A stretch of 64,000 bases of DNA from JAHZKN01 sp965250205 (GCA_965250205.1 CBDFNK010000014.1:1-64000), one strand, 5' to 3'. Positions 53,574 through 62,827 are shown, counted from the stretch's first letter. A program made the numbers and translations. Notes: a model not told the origin generated them from the letters alone.

Positions 53574-53609
53574 AGCCGCTTCCAGCTCACGCCGGAAGCG
53601 GCTTTTTTT
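53574..53609 (+). terminator. Strong rho-independent terminator
   Basis: AGCCGCTTCC pairs with GGAAGCGGCT across a 10-base loop and is followed by seven T. It probably ends the lipoprotein transcript, now separated from the gene by repeat copy 5. Confidence 0.9.
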
Positions 53610-53758
53610 GCGCGCGCGGCTATTAGGGGGATGGTGGTCCTCAGCAGCCCAGACATGGTCCACTTTGACGTGGCAGATTAGCCCAATGTGCTCCAAGACC
53701 TTGCGGTCATGGGCCAGTGCCCGTATGGCAATCCTTCAAGATTTTATCGAGCGCATTC

Positions 53759-54658
53759 ATGGTCATCTGGCTTTTATTCGCGGTGTTGACCGCCACTATA
53801 GTGTTTGTTGTGCTGGGCTCCTTGTTTGGTCGTGGCGCAGCGACCAACACGGGCGTTAGTACTGCGAACATTGCGGTCTACCAAGACCAGCTTACAGAAA
53901 TTGACGCAGACCTTGAGCGCGGGGTCATTGCTCCAGAAGACGCCGTGGCTGCACGCATTGAAGTCAGCCGAAAGATTTTGCAAATTGCAGATCAGGACAC
54001 AGCGCAAGGTGGAGGCGGGCAGGGTGCAGTTGGAACTGGCAGCGTAGACGTCCCAGATCGCCCGGGCGATCTGGCTGGCCGCAGCGAACCACCTAAATTA
54101 TTGGCGCTTGTGCTCTCAGGCCTAATCCCTATTGCAGCAGGAGTGATTTATTCCAGGATTGGTGCACCACAATTGCCAGATCTCCCTCACGCGCCGCGAC
54201 TAAAAGAAAATCTCAAAACGGCAACAGCAGGAAACTTGCTTGCCCGTGTTGAAGCCCGCTTGAGGTCGCACCCCGAAGACGGCAAAGGTTGGGACGTCAT
54301 TGCACCCTTTTATTTTCGAGCCAGGCGCTATGGTGATGCAGCAGACGCCTACCGCAATGCCATACGCTTGTTGGGTGAAAACCCACGCCGCATGATTGGC
54401 TATGTCAAATCCGCAATTGGTGCCAACAACGGTATTGTTACAGAAGACCTTCGACAGATCTCAGAGCGTTTGATAAAAATGGCGCCAGAACGGGTTGAGC
54501 CGAAATTTTGGCGTGCTCTTGCGTTAGAGCAAGATGGCAATTTTCAGGGTGCCGAGAAGGCTTATTCCGACTTGCTCACTACGGCAAAAAGTGAAGATCC
54601 ATGGCGAGGTATGGTACAACAACGCCTCGAGGGATTGGAAAAGAAGATGCCTAAATAA
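53759..54658 (+). CDS. ccmI: CcmI, cytochrome c maturation factor
   Basis: 299 residues. An N-terminal membrane helix (WLLFAVLTATIVFVVLGSLF) leads to a charged stretch YQDQLTEIDADLERGVI, then a second helix and TPR-like repeats in the C-terminal half. It holds apocytochrome c for heme attachment. The ATG at 53759 puts the membrane helix at the N-terminus; the in-frame ATG at 53717 is rejected. It starts the ccmI-ccmE-ccmF-ccmH operon. Confidence 0.92.
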   Translation: MVIWLLFAVLTATIVFVVLGSLFGRGAATNTGVSTANIAVYQDQLTEIDADLERGVIAPEDAVAARIEVSRKILQIADQDTAQGGGGQGAVGTGSVDVPDRPGDLAGRSEPPKLLALVLSGLIPIAAGVIYSRIGAPQLPDLPHAPRLKENLKTATAGNLLARVEARLRSHPEDGKGWDVIAPFYFRARRYGDAADAYRNAIRLLGENPRRMIGYVKSAIGANNGIVTEDLRQISERLIKMAPERVEPKFWRALALEQDGNFQGAEKAYSDLLTTAKSEDPWRGMVQQRLEGLEKKMPK

Positions 54659-54721
54659 CGTTGTTGTTGAATATCCCAACGGCCTTGGTCACAAATAGAC
54701 AGAGAGAAAAAGCCCAGCCCC

Positions 54722-55228
54722 ATGACCCGCAAACAAAGACGAGCTGTACTGATTGGTTCTGGCGTTGTCATTTTGACGCTTGCGGCTCTGTTGGTTCTGT
54801 TTGCGCTGCGCGATACGATCGTTTTCTTTCACACCCCAAGTGACGTTGCAGAAAACAAAGTCAAGATTGGCGAGCGGTTTCGCCTCGGTGGACTTGTGGC
54901 TGATGGCTCGGTCAAACGTGGCGATGGGGCAACGGTGACGTTTGCAGTTACCGATACGTTGTCAAAAATCAACGTGCGCTATACGGGCATTTTGCCAGAT
55001 CTCTTCCGCGAGGGCCAAGGCGTGGTGACGGAGGGCCGGTTGGGCAGCGATGGGAATTTTGAAGCGGATTCTGTGTTGGCCAAACACGATGAGAACTATA
55101 TGCCTGCTGAGGTTGCAAAGGCGCTCAAAGACCGCGGTGTGGAACTTGGTAAAACGGCAACGCACCCCAATGCACCCAAGTCCGGTTATGGCAAAGATAA
55201 CGACGCGAAACCCAAGGTGAGCCAGTGA
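54722..55228 (+). CDS. ccmE: CcmE, heme chaperone
   Basis: 168 residues. One N-terminal membrane helix (AVLIGSGVVILTLAALLVLFAL) anchors a periplasmic beta-barrel with heme-binding His122 in LAKHDENYMP (with Tyr126). It carries heme to the CcmF/H ligation complex. Follows ccmI; the stop overlaps the ccmF start (GTGA). Confidence 0.96.
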   Translation: MTRKQRRAVLIGSGVVILTLAALLVLFALRDTIVFFHTPSDVAENKVKIGERFRLGGLVADGSVKRGDGATVTFAVTDTLSKINVRYTGILPDLFREGQGVVTEGRLGSDGNFEADSVLAKHDENYMPAEVAKALKDRGVELGKTATHPNAPKSGYGKDNDAKPKVSQ

Positions 55229-57204
55229 TTACGGAAACTGGTCATTTTGCCCTGATCCTGGCCTTGGTCATCGCCAGTGTGCAGATGACTGTACCGGCGT
55301 GGGGTGCCCGGCAAAATGACATCTGGTTGATGCGGGTTGCAAGTCCAGCAGCGATGGCACAGTTTGGTTTGGTGCTGATTTCTTTCTGCGCGCTTATGCA
55401 TGCTTACGTCACGTCAGACTTTTCAATTCAGAATGTGGCGCTCAATTCGCACACAACCAAACCGCTGCTCTATAAAATTTCTGGCGTGTGGGGCAATCAC
55501 GAAGGTTCAATGCTGCTTTGGGTTTTGATCCTGGCGTTATTCGGGGCGACTGTTGCAGCATTTGGCAACAACCTGCCGACGCGCTTCAAAGCCAATGTGT
55601 TGGCTGTGCAAGCTTCCATCTCTGTCGCTTTTTTGCTGTTTATTATTCTGACCTCAAATCCGTTTCTGCGCTTTGATCCCGCACCTTTTGAAGGCCAGGG
55701 CCTCAATCCGATTTTGCAAGATCCAGCCTTAGCCTTTCATCCGCCATTTCTTTACACCGGCTATGTTGGGTTCTCGATGGCCTTTTCGTTTTCAATTGCA
55801 GCTCTGATTGAAGGGCGCATGGATGCCGCTTGGGCACGCTGGGTCAGGCCGTGGACGCTTGCCGCCTGGATGTGTCTCACCATCGGCATCGCCATGGGGT
55901 CGTGGTGGGCGTATTATGAACTGGGATGGGGCGGTTGGTGGTTCTGGGATCCGGTTGAGAACGCCTCGTTCATGCCATGGCTTGCAGGCACGGCGTTGTT
56001 GCACTGTGCACTTGTCATGGAAAAGCGGGACGCCCTCAAAGTATGGACGGTCCTGCTCGCAATTCTAACCTTCTCGCTAAGCCTGATGGGCACGTTCCTG
56101 GTGCGCTCAGGCGTGTTGACGTCAGTCCACGCGTTTGCCGTCGACCCAGAACGCGGTGTGTTTGTGCTGGCCATCATGCTGCTGTTCACAGGCGGTGGCT
56201 TAGCATTATTTGCAGCGCGTGCCGCTGACCTGCGCCGTGGTGGTTTGTTTGCGCCGATCAGCCGTGAGGGCAGTTTGGTATTGAACAATATTTTGCTGAC
56301 GACAGCCTGTGCGACGGTCTTGATTGGCACACTCTATCCGTTGGCGCTGGAAGCGTTGACCGGCGAGAAAATCTCTGTTGGTCCACCCTACTTTAACTCC
56401 ACGTTTGCACCGTTGATGGTGCCGCTGTTGATGGCGCTCCCGTTCGGACCTCTGTTGGCGTGGAAGCGCGGGGACATTGCTGCTGCTGGTGGTCGATTGA
56501 TGTGGGCATTGATATTGGCGTTGTTGGTCTTCGCGTGGGCTAGTGCATTCACCAATGATGGGCCATGGTTGGCACCGTTCGGATTAGCGCTTGGTGTTTG
56601 GGTGATGATGGGTGCGGTTTCCGAATTGGTCTTGCGCGCAAGACCACATCGGGCGGATTGGCTGACGGTGTTGCGTCGGGCGCGTCAGCTTCCAGGCTCT
56701 GTTTGGGGGACAACTTTGGCGCATTTCGGCGTTGGTGTGATGGTGGTTGGCATTGTCGCGACGAGCGCGTGGCGACAGGAATCTGTGCTGGTCATGAAGC
56801 CCGGAAGCACCGCTGAGATTGCGGGTTTTAAGCTGACGTTTAAGGGTGCTAAACCCGAGCGTGGGCCAAACTACAACCAAAAGGTTGGTACGTTCCTGGT
56901 GACCCGGGGTGGCGTCGAGGCCACCACCTTGCGTCCTGCAAAACGTGTTTACGATGCGCCACCAATGCCAACCAGCGAAGCGGGTATTTTTGCCTCCTGG
57001 CGCGGTGATCTTTACACAGTTCTGGGCGATGAGCAGCTTGCAGGTGGCTTTGCCGTCAGGCTTTATTTCCATCCCTTTGTGCGCTGGATTTGGATTGGCA
57101 CACTCATTATGTTCCTCGGCGGTTTTATCTCGTTGATGGATCGCCGCCTGCGTGTCGGCGCGCCTAAAAAGACAATACGCACGCAACCCGTCGCGGCGGA
57201 GTAG
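55225..57204 (+). CDS. ccmF: CcmF, heme lyase
   Basis: 659-residue membrane enzyme of the cytochrome c heme lyase. It has about 15 helices and the WWD signature WGGWWFWDPVENASFMPWL near residue 236. Conserved His residues flank the WWD motif, as in the family, and a Met-rich/periplasmic end follows. GTG start at 55225 overlaps the ccmE stop. ccmH is next after 5 bases. Confidence 0.96.
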   Translation: MITETGHFALILALVIASVQMTVPAWGARQNDIWLMRVASPAAMAQFGLVLISFCALMHAYVTSDFSIQNVALNSHTTKPLLYKISGVWGNHEGSMLLWVLILALFGATVAAFGNNLPTRFKANVLAVQASISVAFLLFIILTSNPFLRFDPAPFEGQGLNPILQDPALAFHPPFLYTGYVGFSMAFSFSIAALIEGRMDAAWARWVRPWTLAAWMCLTIGIAMGSWWAYYELGWGGWWFWDPVENASFMPWLAGTALLHCALVMEKRDALKVWTVLLAILTFSLSLMGTFLVRSGVLTSVHAFAVDPERGVFVLAIMLLFTGGGLALFAARAADLRRGGLFAPISREGSLVLNNILLTTACATVLIGTLYPLALEALTGEKISVGPPYFNSTFAPLMVPLLMALPFGPLLAWKRGDIAAAGGRLMWALILALLVFAWASAFTNDGPWLAPFGLALGVWVMMGAVSELVLRARPHRADWLTVLRRARQLPGSVWGTTLAHFGVGVMVVGIVATSAWRQESVLVMKPGSTAEIAGFKLTFKGAKPERGPNYNQKVGTFLVTRGGVEATTLRPAKRVYDAPPMPTSEAGIFASWRGDLYTVLGDEQLAGGFAVRLYFHPFVRWIWIGTLIMFLGGFISLMDRRLRVGAPKKTIRTQPVAAE

Positions 57205-57209
57205 GTGAA

Positions 57210-57716
57210 ATGCACGCACCCGGCATCAGGTTGTTTTTTCTGGTAGTGGCGAGCACTCTTTGGCTGCCCGTTCTCGTAGCCCAAGCGGTTGATCCAGATG
57301 AGGTGCTTAAAGATCCAGTTCTTGAAGCGCGGGCCCGCGCGCTTTCGGCCGGGCTTCGGTGTGTGGTTTGTCAAAACCAATCCATCGACGATTCGGATGC
57401 ACCGCTCGCCAAGGATTTGCGACGTCTCGTGCGCGATCGGCTGAAGGCGGGTGATAGCGACAATGAAGTTCAAAACTATCTTGTTGCCCGCTACGGTAAA
57501 TTTGTTTTGCTCAAACCACCGTTTGCCCCCAATACACTGTTGCTGTGGTTGATGCCATTTTTGATCGCGCTGTTGGCGTTCTTTGCCGTTTATCGCAGCC
57601 TTTTTCGTCAGCGCCCCGACGCCGTCTCCGCTGAGTCAGGGCCGGCAGGGCTTACTGTTGATGAACGAAAGCGCTTGGATGCGCTTTTGAAAGCACCAAA
57701 CAAAGACCGCTCTTAA
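57210..57716 (+). CDS. ccmH: CcmH, apocytochrome c thiol reductase
   Basis: 168 residues. The signal peptide/membrane anchor (LFFLVVASTLWLPVLVAQA) precedes the CxxC active site Cys51-Cys54 in GLRCVVCQNQS, followed by VRDRLKAGDSDNEVQNYLVARYG. A second membrane helix near residue 110 (LLLWLMPFLIALLAFFAVY) matches the family. It reduces the CxxCH motif of apocytochromes. It ends the operon; repeat copy 6 lies in the gap to the converging protease gene. Confidence 0.95.
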   Translation: MHAPGIRLFFLVVASTLWLPVLVAQAVDPDEVLKDPVLEARARALSAGLRCVVCQNQSIDDSDAPLAKDLRRLVRDRLKAGDSDNEVQNYLVARYGKFVLLKPPFAPNTLLLWLMPFLIALLAFFAVYRSLFRQRPDAVSAESGPAGLTVDERKRLDALLKAPNKDRS

Positions 57717-57756
57717 GGTTCAGGTGGTCGGCGTGCCCGACTATTGCGGTGTCTCG

Positions 57757-57896
57757 CTAGAGCGTTGCGCCTTTTCTCGTACCAGCGAAGCTATTTGCTT
57801 GACGCTCTATCTCATGGCTCTATTCCATGACTGGCGATCAACTTATCTGCTCAAAGTCGATTCTAACTTTTGCCAGGTTGATCTAGGCTGCAGTTC
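57757..57896 (-). repeat. Dispersed CTAG-ended repeat, copy 6
   Basis: Reverse orientation, beginning CTAGAGCGTTGCGCC and ending GTTGATCTAG. Outer arms GATCAAC and GTTGATC match exactly, and TAGAGCGT/ACGCTCTA forms the second stem. It overlaps the 3' end of the trypsin-like gene: codons 57843-57896 of that gene lie in the repeat. Confidence 0.88.
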
Positions 57897-58883
57897 GTGA
57901 CCGGGCAACGCTGTTGTTGTCAACAAAACCGGTCTTAAGAGATCTTTCACAGGCCGCGTAAATTCTTCGACACGGACAGCAATATTTGCAACCGGCTTTG
58001 ATGCCACGCGCTGGATGATCGCGCGATCATACTCAAGCACACGGGAGCGCACATAACTGCCAACGTGCATTGCAACGACCTCAAAACCAGCTTCTGTTTT
58101 TCGCAGCAGCGGGCTTCCTGAAGAAATGGGGCCTGCATCACAGTCGTGAAAGATCAACAAGTTTGGAGCTGAAAAGTCGACGTTGACTTTTTCGGCAGCG
58201 CTGGATGATCGGATGTTGGTGCGCTGGCAGGGCTGAGTGCCAAGAGTTGCGATGTCGTGTTTGGTGAAGATAATGCGAGGTGTCATGAGATCAGGGCTGT
58301 TCGAAGCGCGTGGAGGTGTGGCTGCGTCAGATGCCATTTTCAACCCACCTTTGGGGCACACCGGTTTCTGCAATCGCAGCAACGCCCAGTCACGGTCGGC
58401 TTCAATGGGTTTGCTGAAGGACACGGCAATGCCACCCGAAACAAGTCCGGCAAGCGCGCTGCTTTGTGTCGTGTGAGAGATTTGCGCCGCAGATTGGTGA
58501 TCCAAGACCCGTTCGAAGATCAGGTCAGATTGGTGGCGATGTGTTTTGTCAGCCCCGCCACGCAGACAATGGCCTGCAGTGGCGATCAGCGTTGTGGACA
58601 AACAAAATGCGGTGCAGCGGGGCGCTCCGTTTTTGGTTCTTAGAAACCCAATTTTCCCGGCCAAATGCATAGTCAATTTGTTGGTGTCAGGGGAGTTGGT
58701 TAACTGTGGGGTGAAACTGCCTTTTGCGGGGAGAGGTGCTATGGGCTCGGCCAGGGTCGGGCAAGTGACAGTCAGCACCCCCACAACGACCACGGCAGTT
58801 GCCTTCAACCCTGAGATGATCAAGCACGCGACATAGTCGCCCCAATTGCTCCGAAAACTCTGATTTTTTAACAGTATTACCAA
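57843..58883 (-). CDS. Trypsin-like serine protease, secreted
   Basis: Up to 346 residues. A hydrophobic signal region (ATAVVVVGVLTVTCPTLA) is followed by an S1-type protease domain with His in IATAGHCL, Asp in EADRDWALLRL, and Ser in GPISSGSPLL in place of the usual GDSGG. Cys pairs may form disulphides. The start is uncertain: TTG 58883 gives the longest frame, but in-frame TTG/GTG codons nearer the signal region are plausible. The last 17 residues (up to the TAA at 57843) are encoded by repeat copy 6, so the original C-terminus was altered by that element. Divergent from degP. Confidence 0.75.
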   Translation of the reverse strand: MVILLKNQSFRSNWGDYVACLIISGLKATAVVVVGVLTVTCPTLAEPIAPLPAKGSFTPQLTNSPDTNKLTMHLAGKIGFLRTKNGAPRCTAFCLSTTLIATAGHCLRGGADKTHRHQSDLIFERVLDHQSAAQISHTTQSSALAGLVSGGIAVSFSKPIEADRDWALLRLQKPVCPKGGLKMASDAATPPRASNSPDLMTPRIIFTKHDIATLGTQPCQRTNIRSSSAAEKVNVDFSAPNLLIFHDCDAGPISSGSPLLRKTEAGFEVVAMHVGSYVRSRVLEYDRAIIQRVASKPVANIAVRVEEFTRPVKDLLRPVLLTTTALPGHELQPRSTWQKLESTLSR

Positions 58884-58890
58884 TTGTTAA
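58868..58890. promoter_or_regulatory. Inverted repeat between the protease and degP genes
   Basis: TTAACA and TGTTAA are separated by 11 bases in the divergent promoter region. It may be an operator for one or both genes; the regulator is unknown. Confidence 0.35.
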
Positions 58891-58969
58891 GGTGCCCGAA
58901 AGACCCGTGTAAGGCGCTGCGCTTTAGCAAGGGTCCAAACGTCATGTCCTTTAACCAAGGAGATTTGGA

Positions 58970-60544
58970 ATGGACCTACAGCAACAAGCTGGTAACAACG
59001 CAAAACTCGGGCCAGCCGAGGTGTGCTCCAAGGCACCCCGTAAAATCGTGTCAATGTTGACGGCGCTCGCTGTCGTCTCAGGTGGCCTGGCTGTGGCCAA
59101 TGTTGGATTTTCACCGGTTGCCGAAGCCCAGCGTGCTGCGACTTCACCAGAAGTGGTGACCCCATTTGGTCGGGCACCTCTTTCCTTTGCCGATATCGTT
59201 GAGCGCGTGAAGCCGGCCGTTGTCAGCGTGTCCGTCGTTAACGATGGCTCAAAAGATGATGCGAAGAACAACAAGGAAAGCAGACCAAAGCTTCCCAACA
59301 TTCCAGAAGACAGCCCGCTGCATGACTTCTTTAAGAACCTGCCAAAACAATTCCGTGGCCGCCCCGGTCCAAGTCAGCCACGTCGTGGCCAAGGTTCAGG
59401 ATTCGTAGTTTCGCCTGACGGCTATGTTGTCACCAACAATCACGTGATTGATGGAGCAACCAAAATTCAGGTCAGCTTTGATGATCTTGAAAAGATTGAT
59501 GCTGACTTGGTAGGCACCGATCCGCGCACCGATCTAGCGCTATTGAAGATGAAAACCACCAAGACGTTTCCGTCGGTGAAGTTTGCCAAGGGTAAGCCTC
59601 GTGTTGGTGACTGGGCTTTGGCAATCGGCAATCCATTTGGTTTGGGAGGCACTGTAACTGCGGGTATTGTCTCAGCGCTGGCGCGTGACATCAATGAAGG
59701 TCCATATGACTTCATGCAGATTGATGCTGCTGTGAACAAAGGCAATTCTGGAGGCCCAACCTTCAACCTCAATGGCGAAGTAATTGGTGTTAACACCGCG
59801 ATCTTCAGCCCGTCGGGTGGCAACGTCGGGATTGCGTTTGCAGTGCCTGCGGCGCGTGTTGAGAAGGTTATTGCACAGCTGAAGAAAACCGGCACGGTGG
59901 CGCGCGGTTGGCTTGGTGTCAAAATTCAGAACATCGACGAGGATACGGCTGCAAGCCTTGGTCTTGCCGCTGCAAAAGGCGCGCTTGTCTCCGATGTGAC
60001 GCCGGATGGTCCTGCCAAAAAGGCTGGCTTTAAAATGCAGGATGCCATTATTGAAGTGGATGGTCTGCAGATTGAAAACAGTCGTGACTTGGCGCGTAAG
60101 ATTGCTGAAATCGCACCGGGCACCAACGTTGCCGTTAAGGTGTGGCGCGACAATAGCCATCAGATGATCAATCTTGTGTTGGGTACATTCCCAACATCAA
60201 CCGCTGAAATTGCCAAGCTGCGCCAAGGTCAGGCCCCATTAAAGGCAAAAGAAAAAGAGAAAATGGCCTTGAAGCAGCTCGGCCTGACGTTGATGTCAGC
60301 GCGGTCGGAAGATGACAAGGAAGGTGTGGCCATTGCTGAGGTTGAGCCAAAGTCTGACGCCGCCCAAAAGGGTCTGCGTGCAGGTGACGTGATCCTACAA
60401 GTTGACCGCCGTCTTGTTTCCGACCCATCTGAAGTTGTGTCGAATGTGAAGCGGGTTCAGGATCAAGGACGCGCAGCCGTGTTGCTGTTGATCCAATCCG
60501 GTGGTCAAAAGCGGATTGTACCGTTACGCTTCTCGAAAGGGTAG
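58970..60544 (+). CDS. degP: DegP/Do-like periplasmic serine protease
   Basis: 524 residues. After a signal-like N-terminus (LTALAVVSGGLAVANVGF) comes a trypsin fold with catalytic triad His158 (TNNHV), Asp188 (TDLALL) and Ser260 (KGNSGGP). Two PDZ domains follow, at about 290-380 and 420-510. It degrades misfolded envelope proteins. AAGGAG lies seven bases before the ATG. A terminator follows, then a two-component pair on the same strand. Confidence 0.96.
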   Translation: MDLQQQAGNNAKLGPAEVCSKAPRKIVSMLTALAVVSGGLAVANVGFSPVAEAQRAATSPEVVTPFGRAPLSFADIVERVKPAVVSVSVVNDGSKDDAKNNKESRPKLPNIPEDSPLHDFFKNLPKQFRGRPGPSQPRRGQGSGFVVSPDGYVVTNNHVIDGATKIQVSFDDLEKIDADLVGTDPRTDLALLKMKTTKTFPSVKFAKGKPRVGDWALAIGNPFGLGGTVTAGIVSALARDINEGPYDFMQIDAAVNKGNSGGPTFNLNGEVIGVNTAIFSPSGGNVGIAFAVPAARVEKVIAQLKKTGTVARGWLGVKIQNIDEDTAASLGLAAAKGALVSDVTPDGPAKKAGFKMQDAIIEVDGLQIENSRDLARKIAEIAPGTNVAVKVWRDNSHQMINLVLGTFPTSTAEIAKLRQGQAPLKAKEKEKMALKQLGLTLMSARSEDDKEGVAIAEVEPKSDAAQKGLRAGDVILQVDRRLVSDPSEVVSNVKRVQDQGRAAVLLLIQSGGQKRIVPLRFSKG

Positions 60545-60566
60545 CCCGTTTGGCACCCGCCTCTTA

Positions 60567-60618
60567 AAAACGCAACAAGGCGGTGGGCTTGAAACAGCAT
60601 GCCGCCTTGTTGCGTTTT
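60567..60618 (+). terminator. degP terminator with perfect 17-bp arms
   Basis: AAAACGCAACAAGGCGG pairs base for base with CCGCCTTGTTGCGTTTT across an 18-base loop. The A-run and T-run at the ends let it act in both directions. Confidence 0.9.
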
Positions 60619-60729
60619 AGAAGGTCAATGCAAACCTTGGAACGGTTGAGACGCTCAATGCTGAATTGCAAACTGTGAATGCAGACGTGTAAGGTTGTAC
60701 GACTAGCAAAAAACAAAGCAAGGTGATGA

Positions 60730-61410
60730 ATGCGGGTCTTGGTGATTGAGGACGATCGAGAAACAGCACAGTTTCTGCATAAATCACTGAAAGAAAGTGG
60801 GCACAGCGCTGATCTGGCAGGCGATGGCCCGCTCGGCTTAGCTATGGCGCAAGAGGGAGACTATGATGTCCTGATTGTCGACCGCATGCTGCCGGAAAAA
60901 GATGGTCTGAGCGTTATTAGTGAACTGCGCGCAGGCGGAGACCAAACCCCCGTTCTGATTTTATCAGCGCTTGGTGAAGTTGATGATCGTGTCAAAGGCC
61001 TGAAAGCGGGCGGCGATGATTACCTTACCAAACCCTATGCCTATACCGAATTGTTGGCACGCGTTGAAGCATTGACCCGCCGTGTGACACCCGGCGAGCA
61101 GGAAACGCGCTACGTTGTTGGTGATCTAGAGCTTGATCGGTTGTCACATCGTGTTCTGCGGGCGGGCCAACAGATCATTTTGCAGCCCCGTGAATTTCGT
61201 TTACTTGAATACCTCATGAAGAATGCAGGCCAGGTAGTGACGCGCACCATGCTGCTCGAAAATGTCTGGGACTACCACTTTGACCCTCAAACCAATGTCA
61301 TTGATGTGCATGTCTCACGTCTGAGAGCCAAAATTGACAAGAGCTTCGACAAGCCTTTGCTGCACACTGTGCGCGGGGCGGGATATATGGTTCGTGAAGA
61401 CGCCAGCTAG
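60730..61410 (+). CDS. OmpR-family response regulator
   Basis: 226 residues. Receiver domain from RVLVIEDDRETAQFL, phosphorylated Asp51 in LIVDRMLPEKDG, and Lys in YLTKPYAYTELLARV. The C-terminal DNA-binding domain has LQPREFRLLEYLMKNAGQVV and TVRGAGYMV. Paired with the kinase gene that follows. Location after degP suggests envelope-stress control, but this is inferred from context. Confidence 0.92.
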   Translation: MRVLVIEDDRETAQFLHKSLKESGHSADLAGDGPLGLAMAQEGDYDVLIVDRMLPEKDGLSVISELRAGGDQTPVLILSALGEVDDRVKGLKAGGDDYLTKPYAYTELLARVEALTRRVTPGEQETRYVVGDLELDRLSHRVLRAGQQIILQPREFRLLEYLMKNAGQVVTRTMLLENVWDYHFDPQTNVIDVHVSRLRAKIDKSFDKPLLHTVRGAGYMVREDAS

Positions 61411-62827
61411 TTCTCTCACATCTGTTCTGGGTTCTCACATGTTTGGCCGCGCCGCATGGGTAGCGGCGTTGTTCGTGTTGGCGTCTGTGGCCATTGCTCT
61501 TTTGGTGATGTGGCGCACAAGTGATCTTCTGGTCAAACAGGTGGTCAGTTCACTGGAGCATGAGGCACAAGCAACAATGCTTGAATACCGCCGCCACGGA
61601 CTGGCGCGTGTCACCGAAACAGTTGCTCGAAAAAGCGCTGTCAAAGGTCCCGGCCTCTATCATTTGGAAAATGCCGCCCGCGGGCGTCTTGCCGGCAATC
61701 TAAAAGACGTTCCAGATGAACTGCGCGCAGGCAAAAAGGGCGGTGTATTTCGCTACGCTAACGTGCGCTCAAGTGCCAGCACCAGTGAGCGGTCCGGCGT
61801 CGCGTTGCGTCAAAACCTCGGGCCAGATGGCGTTTTATTCCTTGGGCGCGATATTGAAGATGTTGGCGCGTTTTCAAGTTGGTTACGTCGGTTTTTATTG
61901 GCGGCGTTTGGTGCGCTGACGCTTGGGGCTATTGGCGTGGGTTATGGAATAAGTCGCGCCTTTTTGAGCCGCATGGCGACCGTCAACACAACGGCGCAAT
62001 CGATCATGCAAGGTGATTTGACGGAGCGTATTCCGATCTCAGGTCAGCACGATGAGTTGGATGACCTGTCGCGCAACCTCAACCAAATGCTGGATCGTAT
62101 TAATCAGTTGATGTTTGGGTTGCGGGAAGTGTCAGACAACATCGCCCATGATCTCAAGACACCGCTTAACCGGTTACGCAACCGGGCCGAAGGGGCGCTG
62201 CGTGACCCTCGCGGTGGCGAAGCCTATCGAGAAGGGTTGGAACGCACGATTGAAGAGGCCGATGGGCTCATTCGAACCTTCAACGCGTTGTTGTTGATCG
62301 CACGTTTGGAAGCGGGTTCGATTGAAGAGACCGCCGTCACTTTTGATTTAGCGGAAATTCTGGATGATGTAGGCGAGCTGTACCAGCCCGTCGCAGAAGA
62401 AAATGGGTTGACGATTGAAACCTCCGCGCCAGAGCCGGTACCGCTACATGCCAATAAGCAGCTGATTGTTCAGGCGCTCGCGAATCTCATCGACAATGCT
62501 ATCAAGTATGGTCGCAAGAGCGTGGCCGACAGCCAAAAGACACAACGTGTCACGGCTCAAGTGCGTGTCGAAGACGATCTGGCCCTGATCGAAGTTGGTG
62601 ATCATGGCCCAGGCATAAGCCCAGAGGACCGTGAACGGGTTTTGAACCGTTTCGTGCGTCTTGAGCAAAGCCGCACCCAACCTGGAACGGGGCTTGGACT
62701 TTCCCTTGTTGCGGCAGTTGCGCGGATGCATGGAGGAACGGTAGAGTTGGATGATAATAAACCGGGCTTGCGTGTGACATTGAGACTGCCGCAGAAAAGT
62801 GGGCCTCAAACACAAGTGGCCGATTGA
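61394..62827 (+). CDS. Sensor histidine kinase
   Basis: About 477 residues. Two membrane helices (near 17-35 and 162-185) enclose a periplasmic domain; a HAMP domain follows. The His is in SDNIAHDLKTPLNRL; the ATPase has NLIDNAIKYG, DHGPGI and GTGLGLSLV. GTG 61394 overlaps the response regulator; ATG 61439 is an alternative start closer to the membrane helix. Forms one operon with the regulator gene. Confidence 0.92.
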   Translation: MKTPASSLTSVLGSHMFGRAAWVAALFVLASVAIALLVMWRTSDLLVKQVVSSLEHEAQATMLEYRRHGLARVTETVARKSAVKGPGLYHLENAARGRLAGNLKDVPDELRAGKKGGVFRYANVRSSASTSERSGVALRQNLGPDGVLFLGRDIEDVGAFSSWLRRFLLAAFGALTLGAIGVGYGISRAFLSRMATVNTTAQSIMQGDLTERIPISGQHDELDDLSRNLNQMLDRINQLMFGLREVSDNIAHDLKTPLNRLRNRAEGALRDPRGGEAYREGLERTIEEADGLIRTFNALLLIARLEAGSIEETAVTFDLAEILDDVGELYQPVAEENGLTIETSAPEPVPLHANKQLIVQALANLIDNAIKYGRKSVADSQKTQRVTAQVRVEDDLALIEVGDHGPGISPEDRERVLNRFVRLEQSRTQPGTGLGLSLVAAVARMHGGTVELDDNKPGLRVTLRLPQKSGPQTQVAD

